The translations under genes were made by a program, and so were the position numbers. A stretch of DNA of 64,000 nt, from positions 62,001 to 126,000 of the forward strand of contig JAPVLO010000569.1 in assembly GCA_027257055.1 (NCBI GenBank), read 5' to 3'. Below are positions 1 to 10,445 of the stretch, piece by piece. Source of the DNA: Cephalopachus bancanus (lineage: Eukaryota; Chordata; Mammalia; Primates; Tarsiidae). The notes under the pieces were generated by a model. The model had not been told where the DNA came from. It searched no databases and saw only the letters and a program-made list of their open reading frames with translations. Position 1 is the first letter of the stretch. Each line of letters begins with the position of its first letter.

Positions 1-425
1 TGGGGACTCAGGCTCAGCTCCCTTTAGACTTCTGGGAGAGGGGCAGCCCAGGACCCAGGGCCTGGCCTTAAGAACCGATCCAGGGCGCCCAGGACAGATC
101 CAGGAGAAACCACTCTTTCCACAGGCAATTGCTGCGGCCACTGGCCAGTTGGAATTCCTGGACACACCTGGGGTCCAGTCTTCTGGCCAGGCTCTGCCAG
201 CAAGGGCCCTGTGGAATGCCACCCACGTAGACAGGGCAGAGGGGAGCCTCTGGCTGGCAGCCACCCTGGGGCTGAGGTGAGAAGTCAGACTGGCTCCAGC
301 TGCCTGGGTGTTCCTGACCCTGCCCTCTTCCAAGTTACAAGGGGGATATTTATAGGAACTGAGCGGGGAGCCCCGGCTCTGGGAAGCCCCTGGGGCTGGA
401 GGAGACAAAAGCGCTTAGCACTTAC
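1..425 (-). other. Start of putative CNTN2 intron 1
   Basis: Sequence after the GTAAGT donor at 425. Apart from the TATA-like element there is nothing recognisable; no repeat or exon was seen. Confidence 0.45.
347..355 (-). promoter_or_regulatory. TATA-like element in putative CNTN2 intron 1
   Basis: CTATAAATA on the minus strand, a near-perfect TATA box, lies 70 nt downstream of the exon 1 donor. It could serve an alternative promoter in the same direction or be chance. No exon can be assigned to it from this window. Confidence 0.25.
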
Positions 426-690
426 CTGGGGCGAAAGAAGGGTGCTAGCTGGGGCAGGAGGACGCTGCCCGAGTCGGTGAGCCGGGCCCGCCCAGCCGCC
501 AGCCCCCCGGCCGCCCTGCTCTCGGCCCTGCCGGCCTCAGCCGCTGGCTGTCCTGGTGCGGCGGCGGCCGCGGTGGCGGTGGCGGGCGAGGGCGCGTGTG
601 TGTGAGCGCGCCCGGAGCCACTGCAGCATCTCTGCATCAAGATGTGCTCCTCCCTCTCCCAGGCTCCGCTCACTGGCTGGCTCCGGTCCT
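426..690 (-). other. CNTN2: Probable CNTN2 noncoding exon 1
   Basis: Reading the minus strand, a GC-rich segment ends at a strong splice donor, CCCCAG|GTAAGTGC (exon end 426). The exon start is not defined by sequence; 690 is a guess from the CpG-rich limit. It lies about 18.5 kb beyond the NFASC 3' end in the same direction, matching the human order NFASC then CNTN2. CNTN2 encodes contactin-2/TAG-1, a GPI-anchored axonal adhesion protein of juxtaparanodes. Its start codon is in a later exon, outside the window, so no coding sequence is claimed. An unrelated transcript start is the alternative. Confidence 0.55.
440..625. promoter_or_regulatory. CpG-rich promoter core, putative CNTN2 promoter
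   Basis: A locally very GC- and CpG-rich block (GCGGCGGCGGCCGCGG and neighbouring CG dinucleotides) sits in otherwise CpG-poor DNA. It coincides with the putative first exon and is the only such block in the window. There is no TATA box immediately upstream, as expected for a CpG-type promoter. Confidence 0.55.
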
Positions 691-699
691 CAGCCAACG

Positions 700-1450
700 C
701 TCAGGGGCCCTGGAGATGGCTTCCTTCTGCCCCCTTCCCACCCCCTTCCGTCCCCACCCTCCTGGCTTTACCTCATTTGCTGTCATTTAAGGACCGGGAG
801 TGAGCCGAGCGCGCATCTTCCATAATGCATGGGCAGCTCGGACAGGCCGTGGGGCGCTGTCTGGCCCGCCCAGCCCCGCGTGTGGTTCCCTTCCTGCTGG
901 GGAGGGGTGGGGTGAGGAGGGAAAAAGAAAGTGGCTCTTGCTCCTCAAACCTTGGAGACCCATGGAGCCAAAACTCCCTGTTTCCCCAGAAATCCCCTAC
1001 TGGGGGAAGGGTTTCAAATCAGAAATCTCTGTTTGCTGTGAGGTCCGGCAGGATGAAGGGGCTGCCTCTGTTGCCCAGCCCACATCATGCTCATCTTTAT
1101 TGTTTTTCTTGCTCAAAAGTAGCATGGGCTTTTTGTCAAAATATGCAAACACTGGAGGAAATTTACAAATAGATAATGAAAGTCCCTTAGCCACCACTCT
1201 TAACAAATTTGAGTACATGCCTCTAGATTTATTTTCATGTATACAGTTATATGGGTTATTAGTATTATTTTGTGAAAATGGGATCACACAATACATCATG
1301 ATTTGCAAAATCATGTATATACATATTACATATACATATATTTGTAACTATATTATCAATCTTGGACAATTTTGCGCACCAGTGCTTACGGATCTGAGCC
1401 TGTTTTTAATCAAACACCAGTGTGATGTCATGAAAAGCTTCTTCGATCGG
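700..1450. other. Intergenic; probable decayed repeat at about 1100-1400
   Basis: Just upstream of the putative CNTN2 promoter. From about 1110 the composition changes abruptly to AT-rich DNA. It contains phrases such as AAAATGGGATCACACAATAC, typical of old interspersed repeats, but I cannot name the family. Open frames here are not protein-like. Confidence 0.4.
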
Positions 1451-1454
1451 GGTC

Positions 1455-1620
1455 TAAATGCCTGAAGGGTACACTGGCTCTGCTACTGACTGGCTGTGTG
1501 TGCTTGGCTAGGTGCCCTGCCCTCTCTGAGCCACACTGAGCCCGTCAGTGAGAACGAAGGGGAGAGACTTGAAGGGGATAAAGATGGCACGGTCCCTGCC
1601 AGCTCTGACATCCTAGGTAC
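1455..1620 (+). repeat. MIR SINE
   Basis: Degenerate match to the MIR core: CTCTGCTACTGACTGGCTGTGTG, then a Leu/Ser-poor 'ccctctctgagcc' tail segment corresponding to the MIR region after the tRNA-like head. Plus orientation. Confidence 0.55.
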
Positions 1621-2820
1621 TCACCCTGGTCAGCAATGCATCTCTCCTGCCCTGCTCCTGTCACGTGGGGGAGTGCCCAAGAAGGCTGGAGCTGTGAGGC
1701 GGAGGGACCAGCCATCTGCAGCACCAGTCGGCCCTGTCAGGCTGTCACTGTTGTCTCACCCCCCTCTGGTCTGCCTGCTGTCCAGCTCACACAGGCAGGA
1801 TGGGTGAGTGGTCCAGATGCTGCAACAGCTGGCAGGGCCAGGCCAGCCTCCCAGTTTTAAATGGCCCTCCCTTGCCAAGCCTGGAGCATGGCTCCATGTC
1901 TTCCTCAGAGGAGCAGAGTCTGGGCTGGAGTGAGAGGACCCAGAGATGGAGAAGATGGGGGGGGATTCTGCTGCCCAGCCTCCAAGTCCCACTCCCCTCC
2001 CTTCCTTCTGCTCCCCCTCCAAAGAGCTTGCCCAACTCAGGAGGCAGTCTTCTTTGTTCCTCATGGGGAGACGTATGATTTTTGCTAATGATGTTTCTTG
2101 GAAAACTTTAATGCTGCTGTGCAAAGACAAGCACATCAACCCCCCTCCAGGATGTCCTTCCCTTCCTGCCCCTGCCTGCATTGTCCTTGTCTGTCTGTCT
2201 GTCTGTCTGAGGGCTGGCATGTTGGCCCTGAGCTCCCGAGGTGAGCCTTGCCCTCTGACGTCCCCCAGGACAGCCTGGAATCTGAAAAGAGCCTCTGTGA
2301 GTTCTCTCCAAGCAGAAAATGGCAAGAGTGTGTCCTTGCCAAGAAAGGGATGATATGTCTGCTGCTGGGGGCTGTTGGGCCAGGAGATTAGCTGGTCCAG
2401 GAGCCAACGGTCTGGAAATGCTTGCACGGATTGCTTTAGACTGAGACAGCTGTCTTTGTGACTATATTTTAGGACGGTTACTGCCCTCGCAGTGGGGACT
2501 GGGTCCCTAGGGTGGGCCATTAGCACAGGTGACTTGGGTCCATCTCAAAGACTCAGATCTCAGTGCAGCCAGCCTCCATGATGCGGATTCCCACAGGCGA
2601 AATCAGTGAAAACAAGAATATTTGCCATGCCTAGACCTAGATAGGGAAACAGATCTCTAAGTTTAGTCTTCTCACTTGTATGAAGTTCTCTTTGGAGGGG
2701 TATTAGGAATCCTCAATCTCAGCCTCCGAGATGCTTCTGAGGAGGGAGCAAGGTGGGCATTCAGGGATCCAGGCTGAGTTTTGCTTGTGGGATCTGTTAG
2801 TTTGGTAATAACAAAAATAA
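1620..2820. other. Intergenic, no gene; (TCTG)n at 2187-2209
   Basis: Unique-looking DNA with a short TCTG tetranucleotide run at 2187-2209. The minus-strand open frame over 1756-2526 has no domain, no splice context and contains the tandem-repeat shadow, so it is not called. Confidence 0.5.
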
Positions 2821-2827
2821 TATCTGT

Positions 2828-3020
2828 TTTGAATGCCTCAATATGCCAGGCAGTGTGCTAAGTATTTTATCTGAATTACTCACCCAAAAGATAAGTGTTA
2901 TTATTATCCTTAATTTACATATGACGCTTAGCAAGAGTAAGAAACTTACTCAAGTACACAGTAAACAAATGGAGAAGCAGAGCTTGGGGCCTGACTCCAG
3001 CACCCTGGTTTAACCACGGT
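2828..3020 (-). repeat. MIR SINE
   Basis: Reverse-complement MIR: 'atgccaggcagtgtgctaag', TTATTATTATCC, then a decayed oligo matching the 'acttactcaagtacacag' core and 'ccaggcctgactcc' end. Confidence 0.7.
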
Positions 3021-3794
3021 GCTCAGGACCCCTGCCACCCACTGTCTGCTCTGCTGGAGTGGGCAAGATAGGGGACATAGCAGTTCTCATTTTCTGTGTG
3101 CCCACTAGAGCCTGGAACCCTCAGTGCAGTTGACCATAAGGGATAGCTCTCTTTTCTGTGGCTAATCAAAATGAACGGGGACATCCGATCTCCAAGGTGA
3201 GTCCCCATAGACTTTCAAACAGGGCAAAAAAGGGCCAGCTGAAGATGATCAGGTGGCTAATCAAACGGGTCACTAATTTGCCTGTAAACACGTGCTGCCC
3301 CCTTGGTGGGGGGCTCAGAAGGCGTTTTGAGGGCCACCCAACCCTTACAGACCATCTGCTTCTTCCTGCTGCATCCCCACAAGATCAATAGCAATGGAGT
3401 CCAGCGGATCTCCAGCCAAGGAGGGACTTCGGGGCCCTCTTCCAGGGGGCAAGTGGGGAGCAGATGAGACCCTGTCATGGCCCCAGGGTGCTGTAGCTCT
3501 GAGATCTCTTCCCTCACTCACCCCCAGCCATCCTCACATCTCCTCTCCTGGCCCCTCCAGGCACCAGCATCTTTGTCTGTGGTTTCAGACTCCAGACTCT
3601 TTCCTGGTGCTCCCAGGAGACCATGTATTTATGAGGCAGCTCCTCTGCCTAGAACAGTGGGGCTTCGACAGCTGGAGGATGTGGTCTGTCTTCCAAGAGC
3701 CCGTAACTTTCTGGAAGCAGTGTGATTGTGGTAACCGGACTGTCCATCCACAGCTTCGGGGAAGAATGACATGGCTGTGAGGCAAAGACAGACC

Positions 3795-3965
3795 AGTGTG
3801 ACACCAAGTCCTGCTACTGAGGAACTGTGTGGCCGCAGGTGAGCCACTGACCTCCTCACCCAGAAAATGGGGATTAAAACACATACCTCCCTGAGCTGAT
3901 GTGAGCATGAAATTACATCACACACGAAGTACCTAGCATGGCGGGTGCTGAGTAAAATGTCATTA
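3795..3965 (+). repeat. MIR SINE
   Basis: Contains CTCACCCAGAAAATGGGGAT, the MIR 'cctcatctgtaaaatggggat' motif, followed by 'acctccctgagctgatgtgagcatgaaatt' in MIR order. Confidence 0.65.
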
Positions 3966-4084
3966 CTTCTCTTTTGGTCTTTTTGGGGATTTCACCTCTC
4001 CTCTGTAAAATCAGGGTGTATGCCCATAAGGCTGGGCTCTTCCTGCCCCGCCCCTTCTCTGCTGCTGCTGTTGTGTTGGCTCCG

Positions 4085-4260
4085 GATTTGCAGTCAAGAG
4101 ACGCGGACTCTGTCCCAGGTCTGTCAATTCTACCTGGATGACATCAGGCAGGTCAGTGAATGACACCTAGTTGCTCTGAGAATCCATGACCACATCAGTA
4201 GTGAGGATATGGGGATTAAACATAGTGGTTTTTGTGAATTGTCAGTTTCCAAGTAAAATA
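4085..4260 (+). repeat. MIR SINE
   Basis: Weak MIR match starting at the tRNA-like head ('cagtcaagagacgcggactctg') and continuing to 'gaggatatggggattaaa'. Confidence 0.5.
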
Positions 4261-4415
4261 CTGATATCATTCCCTCGCCTGTGCAGTCTCAGAAGGTAGG
4301 GATTGCTTCATCAATATCTGTGTTTTCCCAGACCCCCGCCCTCCTGCTTAACATGGTGCCTAGTGCTTAGTGGAGGCTCAGTAGATATTTGTTGACCAGG
4401 TGAATGCATGGCGGA
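4260..4415 (+). repeat. L2 LINE, 3' tail
   Basis: Matches the L2 3' end pattern: 'cccagaccc', 'atggtgcctagtgcttagtggaggctcagtagatatttgttgacc'. Confidence 0.6.
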
Positions 4416-4429
4416 CAGTAACTACAGTA

Positions 4430-4680
4430 ACCGTTCAGAGGTTAGGAGAGGGAGACTAGGAGGTGGATGAAGGTTTTGGTGGGGATGAGGGGTGCACCTT
4501 GAACTGGGCCTGGAGATAGACACAGGAGGTGGGGAGTGCATTCCTGGCCTGGGAGGATGCGGTGTGGCAGGAGCCGAGACCTGGGGTCTGAGAAGAACAC
4601 GATTTGTGTAGGGACTGGAGGAGCCAGGTTGGCCAGAGCAGGGGGTGATGGAAGGGAAATCTCAGTGCTCTGTCTGCATT
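4430..4680 (-). repeat. L2-like LINE fragment
   Basis: Resembles the internal 3' region of L2 in reverse ('gaactgggcctggagatag', 'gcattcctggcctgggaggatgcggtgtggcag'). Strongly decayed. Confidence 0.4.
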
Positions 4681-5520
4681 TGCCTTCCTAATTTCGCTTG
4701 AGGGCCCGGTGGGGTCTGTGGCCCGGAGAGGCCTAATTATTCTCTTTGCTGTTTCAACCCAGGGCTCTCGGAGCTTCTTTTTCAGGCTTATAATAGATGA
4801 TGCTAATGTCATTATTAATATTTAATAGTAATGATGCTAATAATGCCCTGCATTTATGTGGTCTCTCCAAAGAGCTCAAAGAACCCTGAGTTCCTTTTTT
4901 ATGAAACAATTTGGCTAGTGTGGGAAGTGGGAGGGTGGGAGGGCAGGGCAGCAGAGAGGGACTGAGTCACAGGGAGGCCAAAGCCCAGAAAGGTGACATG
5001 ATTGGGCCAAGGTCACAGAGCAGTGGCAGTGGAACCGAAGCAGGATTTTGGGTGCTTGGGTTTCCTGCCCGGAGTCTTTTGCTCTTTTTGTTCTCAACTC
5101 TCCCAAGGCATCTGGGTCTTAGGAGGACATCTTTTGGTGGGGGCATCTTTTGATCCTGGCAAGAGCCGTGCCACCCAGGCAGTGGGAGGGAATCGTCTTG
5201 CGACCCTGGAAGTGGGTTGGGCTGCAGAGCAGACGGCCGCTGAGTCTGACTGCTCTTTACTAAGCCTGCCTAGGGTGTCTAATGGGCAGCCATGGAACAT
5301 GGGAGCCAGAAGAGACAGGGAGGGACTAGATTCCGCTGGCCTCCCTAAGCCTTAGGCCAGACCCTCGTTTTCCGGTATCCCTGAGTACAACCCCTTGGAA
5401 GCAGCTTCAGTCAATTCATGTCAGTGCATAATCTCAGGCCTACGGTGTAGTACTACCCAGGGAGTTCCTTTACGTAAGAACAATGTTAGTGGTGCCCTCT
5501 GGAAGGAGACAGTGTCAAGT
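4680..5520. other. Intergenic, no gene
   Basis: An AT-rich stretch at 4780-4850 (repeated ATTATTAAT-like steps) is followed by unique sequence. No coding or repeat assignment. Confidence 0.4.
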
Positions 5521-5524
5521 GGTG

Positions 5525-5685
5525 TGGAAGGCTTGGAGTTGGACAGATCTTGATTTCAATTCCACCCACTTTATTGACTGGCTGTGTGACCTTAGGCTTT
5601 TAAGACTCAGATTTCTCATCTGTAAAGTGTAGGGGAGACTCTCTACCTCAGAGGGTTGTGTGGATCAGATGAGGTGAACTACACA
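5525..5685 (+). repeat. MIR SINE
   Basis: Clear MIR: 'ttgactggctgtgtgaccttaggc', CTCATCTGTAAAGTGTAGGG, 'ctctacctcagagggttgtgtggat'. Confidence 0.8.
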
Positions 5686-6044
5686 CTTTGACCAACAGTG
5701 GAGGAGGCATGGGCATCCCAAGGTTCTAGCATCAGAAGAGGGACTGTCAGCATGGGTGATGTTAGCAGTGGCATCCTGACCAGACCGTTCTTGAGTTGTG
5801 ACCTTAACCTGACTCTGCGGGCTAGCCTCGAATCCTGCCCATTTTTCAGTCAACTTCTTTAGCCTTCCCATTGATTCTGCAATCCACTGACAGCTTTCTC
5901 ATGATTTTTTTTTTCTGCTTATGAGGGCTAAAGTCTATTTCTGCTGCCTTCAACTGGGAACGTGGACTGATTCAGAACCCAAAGCTTCTGGTGCCTGGCA
6001 CCAAAGAAGTGCTCAATAAGTGATAGCCAGAAATTGTTAGAAAA

Positions 6045-6745
6045 TATTATATTCATCCATCTATCCATCCAATAAGCAAATACTGACTACCTCTTGTGTC
6101 AGTATCCCCAAGCGCTGGGGATACTGAGGAGAATAAGATATGGTACGTGCTCTTCAGGCGCTCACAGTCTTATGGTGGGACCGACATGTGCAAAAATAAA
6201 AATATAATCTGGTAAATACTATAACCCAAGTGTGCTCAAATATCATGGAGGAGTGCCTGCCTCAGTCTCATGAGGCTCAGGAACAAAAAGAGCATTTTGA
6301 CTGAGTCCTGAAGGAAGACTCAGAGGTCACCAGGAAAACCAGGGATATGTGGCATGAGCTGGAGGAGAAAAGGAGGGGTTCCAGGGAGAAGCAGCAGCGT
6401 GTGCAAAGGTAGCAGTGTGGCAGATTGTAGTGAGTTCTGGGAGGCTGTTGGTCAGCATGTCTGGAGCTGAGGGTGCAAGGAAGGGGTGAAGTTGGAGGCA
6501 TAGGTTGGGGTCAGGCCACAAAAAGCCGTATGAGACCTCAGGAGCTTTGTTTGAGAGCAATGGGGAACTGTTGGAGGGATCTGAGCATGCAAGGGACAGG
6601 CACAAGGCTGAGATGGGTGCTTTGGAAAGCCTACTTTGGGGTGGTGGGGCTGTGAAGAGCAGAGACAGTTACAAACCTGGAGGCCGGCTAGTCATCACAG
6701 CCATCAGAGATGAGGTGACGAGAACCTGGAAGGGCCCTTGGGCGT
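6045..6745 (-). repeat. L2 LINE fragment, about 700 bp
   Basis: Reverse-orientation L2 3' region in order: 'atccatccaataagcaaatactgactacct', GCGCTGGGGATACTGAGGAG, 'ctcacagtcttatggtggg', 'tgagtcctgaaggaagac', 'gtgtgcaaaggtagc', 'caatggggaactgttggaggg'. No intact reading frame. Confidence 0.7.
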
Positions 6746-6837
6746 AAAGCTCAGACCTGCACAAGACCAGCCACAGGTCTTTTCTTGGATGCCCATGGGC
6801 CTTGCATGTTACCATGGGGACTTGAATTCCCATCTGT

Positions 6838-7200
6838 GATGGTCAGTGTTGTGGGTCAATTTGGCAAGGGTATAGTACACAGTTATTTACTCAAGCAAAC
6901 ACTAATCTAGGTGTTACTATGAAGGTGTTTTGTAGACATGACTAACATCTACAGTTAGTTGACTTTAAGTAAGGAGATTATTCTCAATAATATGAGTGGC
7001 CTTCACCCTATCAGTTGAAAGGCTTGAAGAGCAAAAACTGAGGTTTCCCTGAGCAATAACATATTCTGCCCCAAGACTGCGGCATCAGGTCTTGCCAGAG
7101 TTTTCAGGCTGCTGGCTTGTCCTATAGAAAGCTGGTTTACCTGCCCCCACAGCTGTGTAAGTCAAGGTCTTGAAATAAATCTAATATGTAATATTTGTGA
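6838..7200 (+). mobile_element. Ancient retroviral LTR-like repeat, 5' part
   Basis: Matches a common mammalian ERVL/MaLR-class LTR-like repeat: 'gtgggtcaatttggcaagggtatag', CTAATCTAGGTGTTACTATG, 'gttgactttaagtaaggagatta', 'atcagttgaaaggcttgaagagc'. The 3' end of the same element reappears at about 8185-8222, so it was split by a later insertion. I am not certain of the family name. No viral gene is present. Confidence 0.6.
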
Positions 7201-7219
7201 AGTAGATATGTGGCGCGCG

Positions 7220-7220
<1 letters not shown>

Positions 7221-7254
<34 letters not shown>
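7221..7254. repeat. (CA)n microsatellite
   Basis: Seventeen consecutive CA units, preceded by a GCGCGCGCC run, directly against the mariner terminal repeat. Confidence 0.95.
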
Positions 7255-7259
<5 letters not shown>

Positions 7260-7453
7260 GGGCGACCCCAAAAAAACTGCAATTATCTTTTGGAAGGGTG
7301 AGTACCTTGTAGTACAGACCTCTCTCACTAGGTTAGTGTTCTAGGAACCCATCAGCTTCAGTGTATCTGCTAGCATTGCTGTGAGAGGTTGCATTTGGCT
7401 TCAGTTAAATTTTTTTGAGGATTCCTTCAATACATTTGCCCATTTCATGATAG

Positions 7454-7759
7454 GTGATTTACAAGCTCACCTGCCCACACTGTGCTGAGTATTCAGCAGT
7501 TTTTGACCAAAAACACCATGACCCCTGTGCCCCATCCTCCCTATTCATTCAATCTCACTCCAAGAGGCTTTTTGTTGTTGTTGTTTACCCCGATGAAAAA
7601 GGTCCTCAAAGTTTTGCCGATGTGGAAGGTGTGAAACAAAAAACAGTAGCTGCACTAAAAGGCATCAAAATTGAGAAGTTCAAACACTATTTTGAGCAAT
7701 GGAAAAAGCATCTTGATAGGTGTATTGCATCAAACGGAGAGTACTTTGAAGGTGACTGA
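7454..7759 (+). pseudogene. Mariner transposase remnant (C-terminal third)
   Basis: A 101-codon open frame. The first part is eroded relative to the catalytic core: where copy 2 keeps HHDNTPVHTTPSVH, this copy has lost the Asp. The last 60 codons are well preserved (KTVAALKGIKIEKFKHYFEQ, then WKKHLDRCIASNGEYFEGD). It cannot encode an active enzyme. Confidence 0.75.
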
Positions 7760-7793
7760 AGTTTAAACGCGCAAGAATAAATGCACAATTTTT

Positions 7794-8084
7794 TTTTAGT
7801 TGGAGCCCTCACTCCTTCATCCAGGCTGGGGTGCAGTGGCATTCACGCTCACGGCCACCCCAGTGTTGACCTACTGGGCTCCGGCGATCCTTCCATTTCA
7901 GCCTTCCGAGTAGCCGGAACTACAAATGCATGCTACCACACCCGGCTATTTTTTTTTTTTTAATTGTAGAGACCAGGTCTCACCAAGTTGCCCGGGCTGG
8001 TCTTGAACCTGCAGACTCAGGTAATCCACTCGCCTCGGCCTTCCAAAGTGCTGGGATTACAGGCTAAGTCACCGAGCCCAGCCA
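7794..8084 (-). mobile_element. Alu SINE, inserted in mariner copy 1
   Basis: A dimeric Alu in reverse orientation (poly-T at the left, GGCTGGGCTCGGTGACTTAG-like head at the right). Target-site duplication AAATGCACAATTTTT (7779-7793) and AAATACACAATTTTT (8085-8099), one mismatch. The duplicated sequence belongs to the mariner 3' end. Its variants (for example CTACTGGGCTCCGGCGATCC, TTGACC) group with the other strepsirrhine-type copies in the window. Confidence 0.9.
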
Positions 8085-8184
8085 AAATACACAATTTTTA
8101 ATAAATAAAATTCTGTGGCTTTTTTGATCCCCCCATACATATCTATTTTACATTCACATATGTAAAATATTCACACACACACAT

Positions 8185-8222
8185 ATCCTGCTGTTCTGTT
8201 TCTCTGGAGAACCCTGATTGAT
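8185..8222 (+). mobile_element. LTR-like repeat, 3' end (continuation of 6838-7200)
   Basis: GTTCTGTTTCTCTGGAGAAC then CCTGATTGATATG is the terminal sequence of the same LTR-like family. It lies about 1 kb from its 5' part because of the mariner and Alu insertions. Confidence 0.6.
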
Positions 8223-8269
8223 ATGCTGCCCTTTGACCTCTCTATCTGCTACCCTCCTGGGTTTCCTGC

Positions 8270-8600
8270 TATCTTAGCTGGAGCTGCCATAATGGAATAC
8301 CATAGACTGGGTGGTTTAAACAATGGGAGTTTAGTTCTGGAGCCCGGAAAGTCTAAGATCAAGGTGTCAGCAGATCCAGTGTCTGGTGAGGGCCCGCTTC
8401 CTGGTGTGCAGATGGCTGTCTCCTCATTGTATCACCACATGACAGAGGGCAGATAGAGCAAGCTATCAAGTCTCTTCTTTTGAGGGCACTAATACCATTC
8501 ATGGGGGCTCTGCCTTCATGATCTAATCACCTGCCACAAGCCCCACCTACTGATACCATAGCATTGGGGATTTAGTTTTCAACACATGAGTTTTGGGAGG
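8270..8600 (-). mobile_element. MLT1-type MaLR LTR
   Basis: Reverse-orientation match in order: GCCATAATGGAATACCATAG, 'actgggtggtttaaacaatggg', 'ttctggagcccggaaagtctaagatcaaggtgtc', 'tgatctaatcacctgcc', 'gtttcaacacatgagttttggg'. These are the blocks of the MLT1 LTR. No internal viral sequence. Confidence 0.7.
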
Positions 8601-8659
8601 TCACCTGCCTCCATGAATGGCACCCTGCAGACTTTCCCATCCTTTGGGGCTCCTCCCTC

Positions 8660-9360
8660 TCCTCAACCCACTCCTGTGTCCTGCCAACCACTCAGTTTTC
8701 CTGACTCTGCCCTCCCCCCAGGCAATTCCAGTGAGTGCTCCCCCAGTCTCCTTTCCACAGTCTTAGCTCTGACCCTCATCAGTTGTCACTTGCATTCTTA
8801 CCATTATGTCCTCTCTGCAATCTCGCCCCTCCCATCCACTCTCCAGATTGCAGTCAGAGTGAGCTACCTAAAATGCAAATCAGATCATGTCGCTCTCCTG
8901 CTAAAAATTCTTCAGCATCTCTTGTCTCCTTGTTAGATGACAGACACACAGGACTCAATGGGATATTGTAGTCTGGTTCTTCCTCAGTCCACCCCCTTCT
9001 CTTGCCCTTCCCTGACTCACTCCAGCCATGCTGACCCACTTGCCCTTTCTAAAAAGGGCTGGACTCTCTTATTTCACTCTCTTTGTGCTGTTCCTTTGTG
9101 CTGTTACTTGCTTGGAATAGCTCTTCTCCCTTCTGCAGACCTGGTTAAATTGCCCCTTGCCCTCAAGAATTAGGCCAGTAGTCACCCCCTCCTGCCCGGG
9201 CCTCTCCCTGTAGGTGTGAGGTGGCCCTCTGCAGTGCCTTTCTCACTTCATGGGCATCTTGTGTCTACTCTGTACGTGAAGGGGGTGTTTCCACCACTGC
9301 ATCTTGTACATTTGCCCCCTCAACACAGTGTCTGAGCCTCAATATATAGTTGTTAAATGA
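8660..9360 (+). repeat. L2 LINE, 3' region
   Basis: Long plus-orientation L2: 'cagatcatgtcgctctcctgctaaaaattcttcagc', 'ctcactccagccatgctgaccc', TGCTTGGAATAGCTCTTCTC, then the tail 'cacagtgtctgagcctcaatatatagttgttaaatga'. Confidence 0.75.
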
Positions 9361-10085
9361 CTTGAGTGGGTCATTCCATTCCTCTCTGGGGGTTCAGGAT
9401 GGGAGTAGATGGGTCCATTTTGGGGCACAGTTGGCTGCTTCTCTCTCCACCTGGGTGCCCTGGAGGCAGGGCCAGTACCAACTTACACAGTGCAAATTCT
9501 TCCAAGAAGATGCAGAATTGTGTCAGTGCACACAGTGTGGAGAGGTGTCGTCGCACAGGGCCTAGTCATATGTGCTGGCCCAGCCTGAAGGCCTGTAGGA
9601 GAAGCTGTCCACCAGGGTCAGAAAGCCAGCTTGATGTGCCGGCTCCCCGGCTAGCAGAGGTTGCAAGGTGGGTACAGACCTCCTTGCGAGGAAGACTCGA
9701 GGTCCAGGGCTGGCTTCACAGGTGTTCAGCTGTGGTCACAGAGTCTGTGCCCAGAAAGGCACCACGCTGGGTTTAATGCTGTTATCTTGGAGTTAGGAAT
9801 AATTTTTAAACAAGGGACCTGACATTCTCATTCTGCGCTGGGCACTGCAAAATATGTTGCCGGTCCTGCTGAGGTCAGCGGGGTTGCCCCACTAAAAGCA
9901 GTATCTGAGGTTATTGGACCAGAGGGAATTGGGGATGCGTGATGCTCCTATTTCCCAGAGGAGCAGGACTCCATCTGCAACTTCAGACTCTGCCCTTGAC
10001 TTTGTTGATCTCCCAGGGGCAGGTCATTGGGGACCTGGGTGTTTTGATTCCTCTGAGATCCTTTGAAAACCAAGGGTCTGGTCCA
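9360..10085. other. Intergenic, no gene
   Basis: Unique-looking sequence; no repeat, exon or promoter signal that I can support. Confidence 0.4.
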
Positions 10086-10352
10086 TATGAATGCATTTTA
10101 CATTTTTAAATGTCGGGGAAAATAAAAAGAATGCTTTGTGACACATGAAAATAATATGAAATTCAAATTTCGGTGTTCATAAATAAAGAGTGGTTGGCAC
10201 ACAGCCACACTCGTCCATTTGTTTTGTCTATGGCTGCTTTTATTCCACACTGGCCGTTGAGTAGTTACGACGGAGGTCGTATGGCCACAAAGCTGAAGAC
10301 AGTTACTACCAGTTACTACCATTACAGAAAATGTTTGCCCATCCCTAGTTTA
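10086..10352 (-). mobile_element. hAT-type nonautonomous DNA transposon (MER family)
   Basis: Contains the blocks 'acatgaaaataatatgaaattcaaatttcggtgttcataaataaag', 'cacacagccacactcgtcc', 'gtctatggctgcttttattccac', 'gtatggccacaaagctgaag' and AAAATGTTTGCCCATCCCTAG of a widespread mammalian hAT-related MER repeat. The exact family name is not certain. Confidence 0.6.
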
Positions 10353-10445
10353 AGCCATCCCTCTGCTACCTGGAGTCTAGGAATCAGAAGTCGGGGGTTG
10401 TCAGTCACTGACACCCAGGTGTTGGATTTCTTTCTTGCCTTAGCT

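Larger units (their letters stand above)
7258..8136 (+). mobile_element. Mariner-type DNA transposon, internally deleted, copy 1
   Basis: The 5' terminal repeat reads GGGGGCGACCCCAAAAAAAC and the inverted 3' terminus reads CTTTTTTGATCCCCCC. Between them is a decayed C-terminal transposase region (7454-7759). Its end, KHLDRCIASNGEYFEGD, matches the mariner transposase C-terminus. The N-terminal half, with the DNA-binding domain and first catalytic Asp, is missing, and the catalytic core is mutated. An Alu (7794-8084) is inserted near the 3' end. The element itself interrupts the LTR-like repeat. Confidence 0.8.

Noticed and set aside
1756..2526. 256-codon minus-strand open frame near the putative CNTN2 promoter
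   Set aside because: No recognisable domain, and it crosses a TCTG tandem repeat; chance open frame in GC-rich DNA.
7454..7759. Functional transposase gene
   Set aside because: The N-terminal half and the first catalytic Asp are missing and the core is mutated. It is an inactive remnant.
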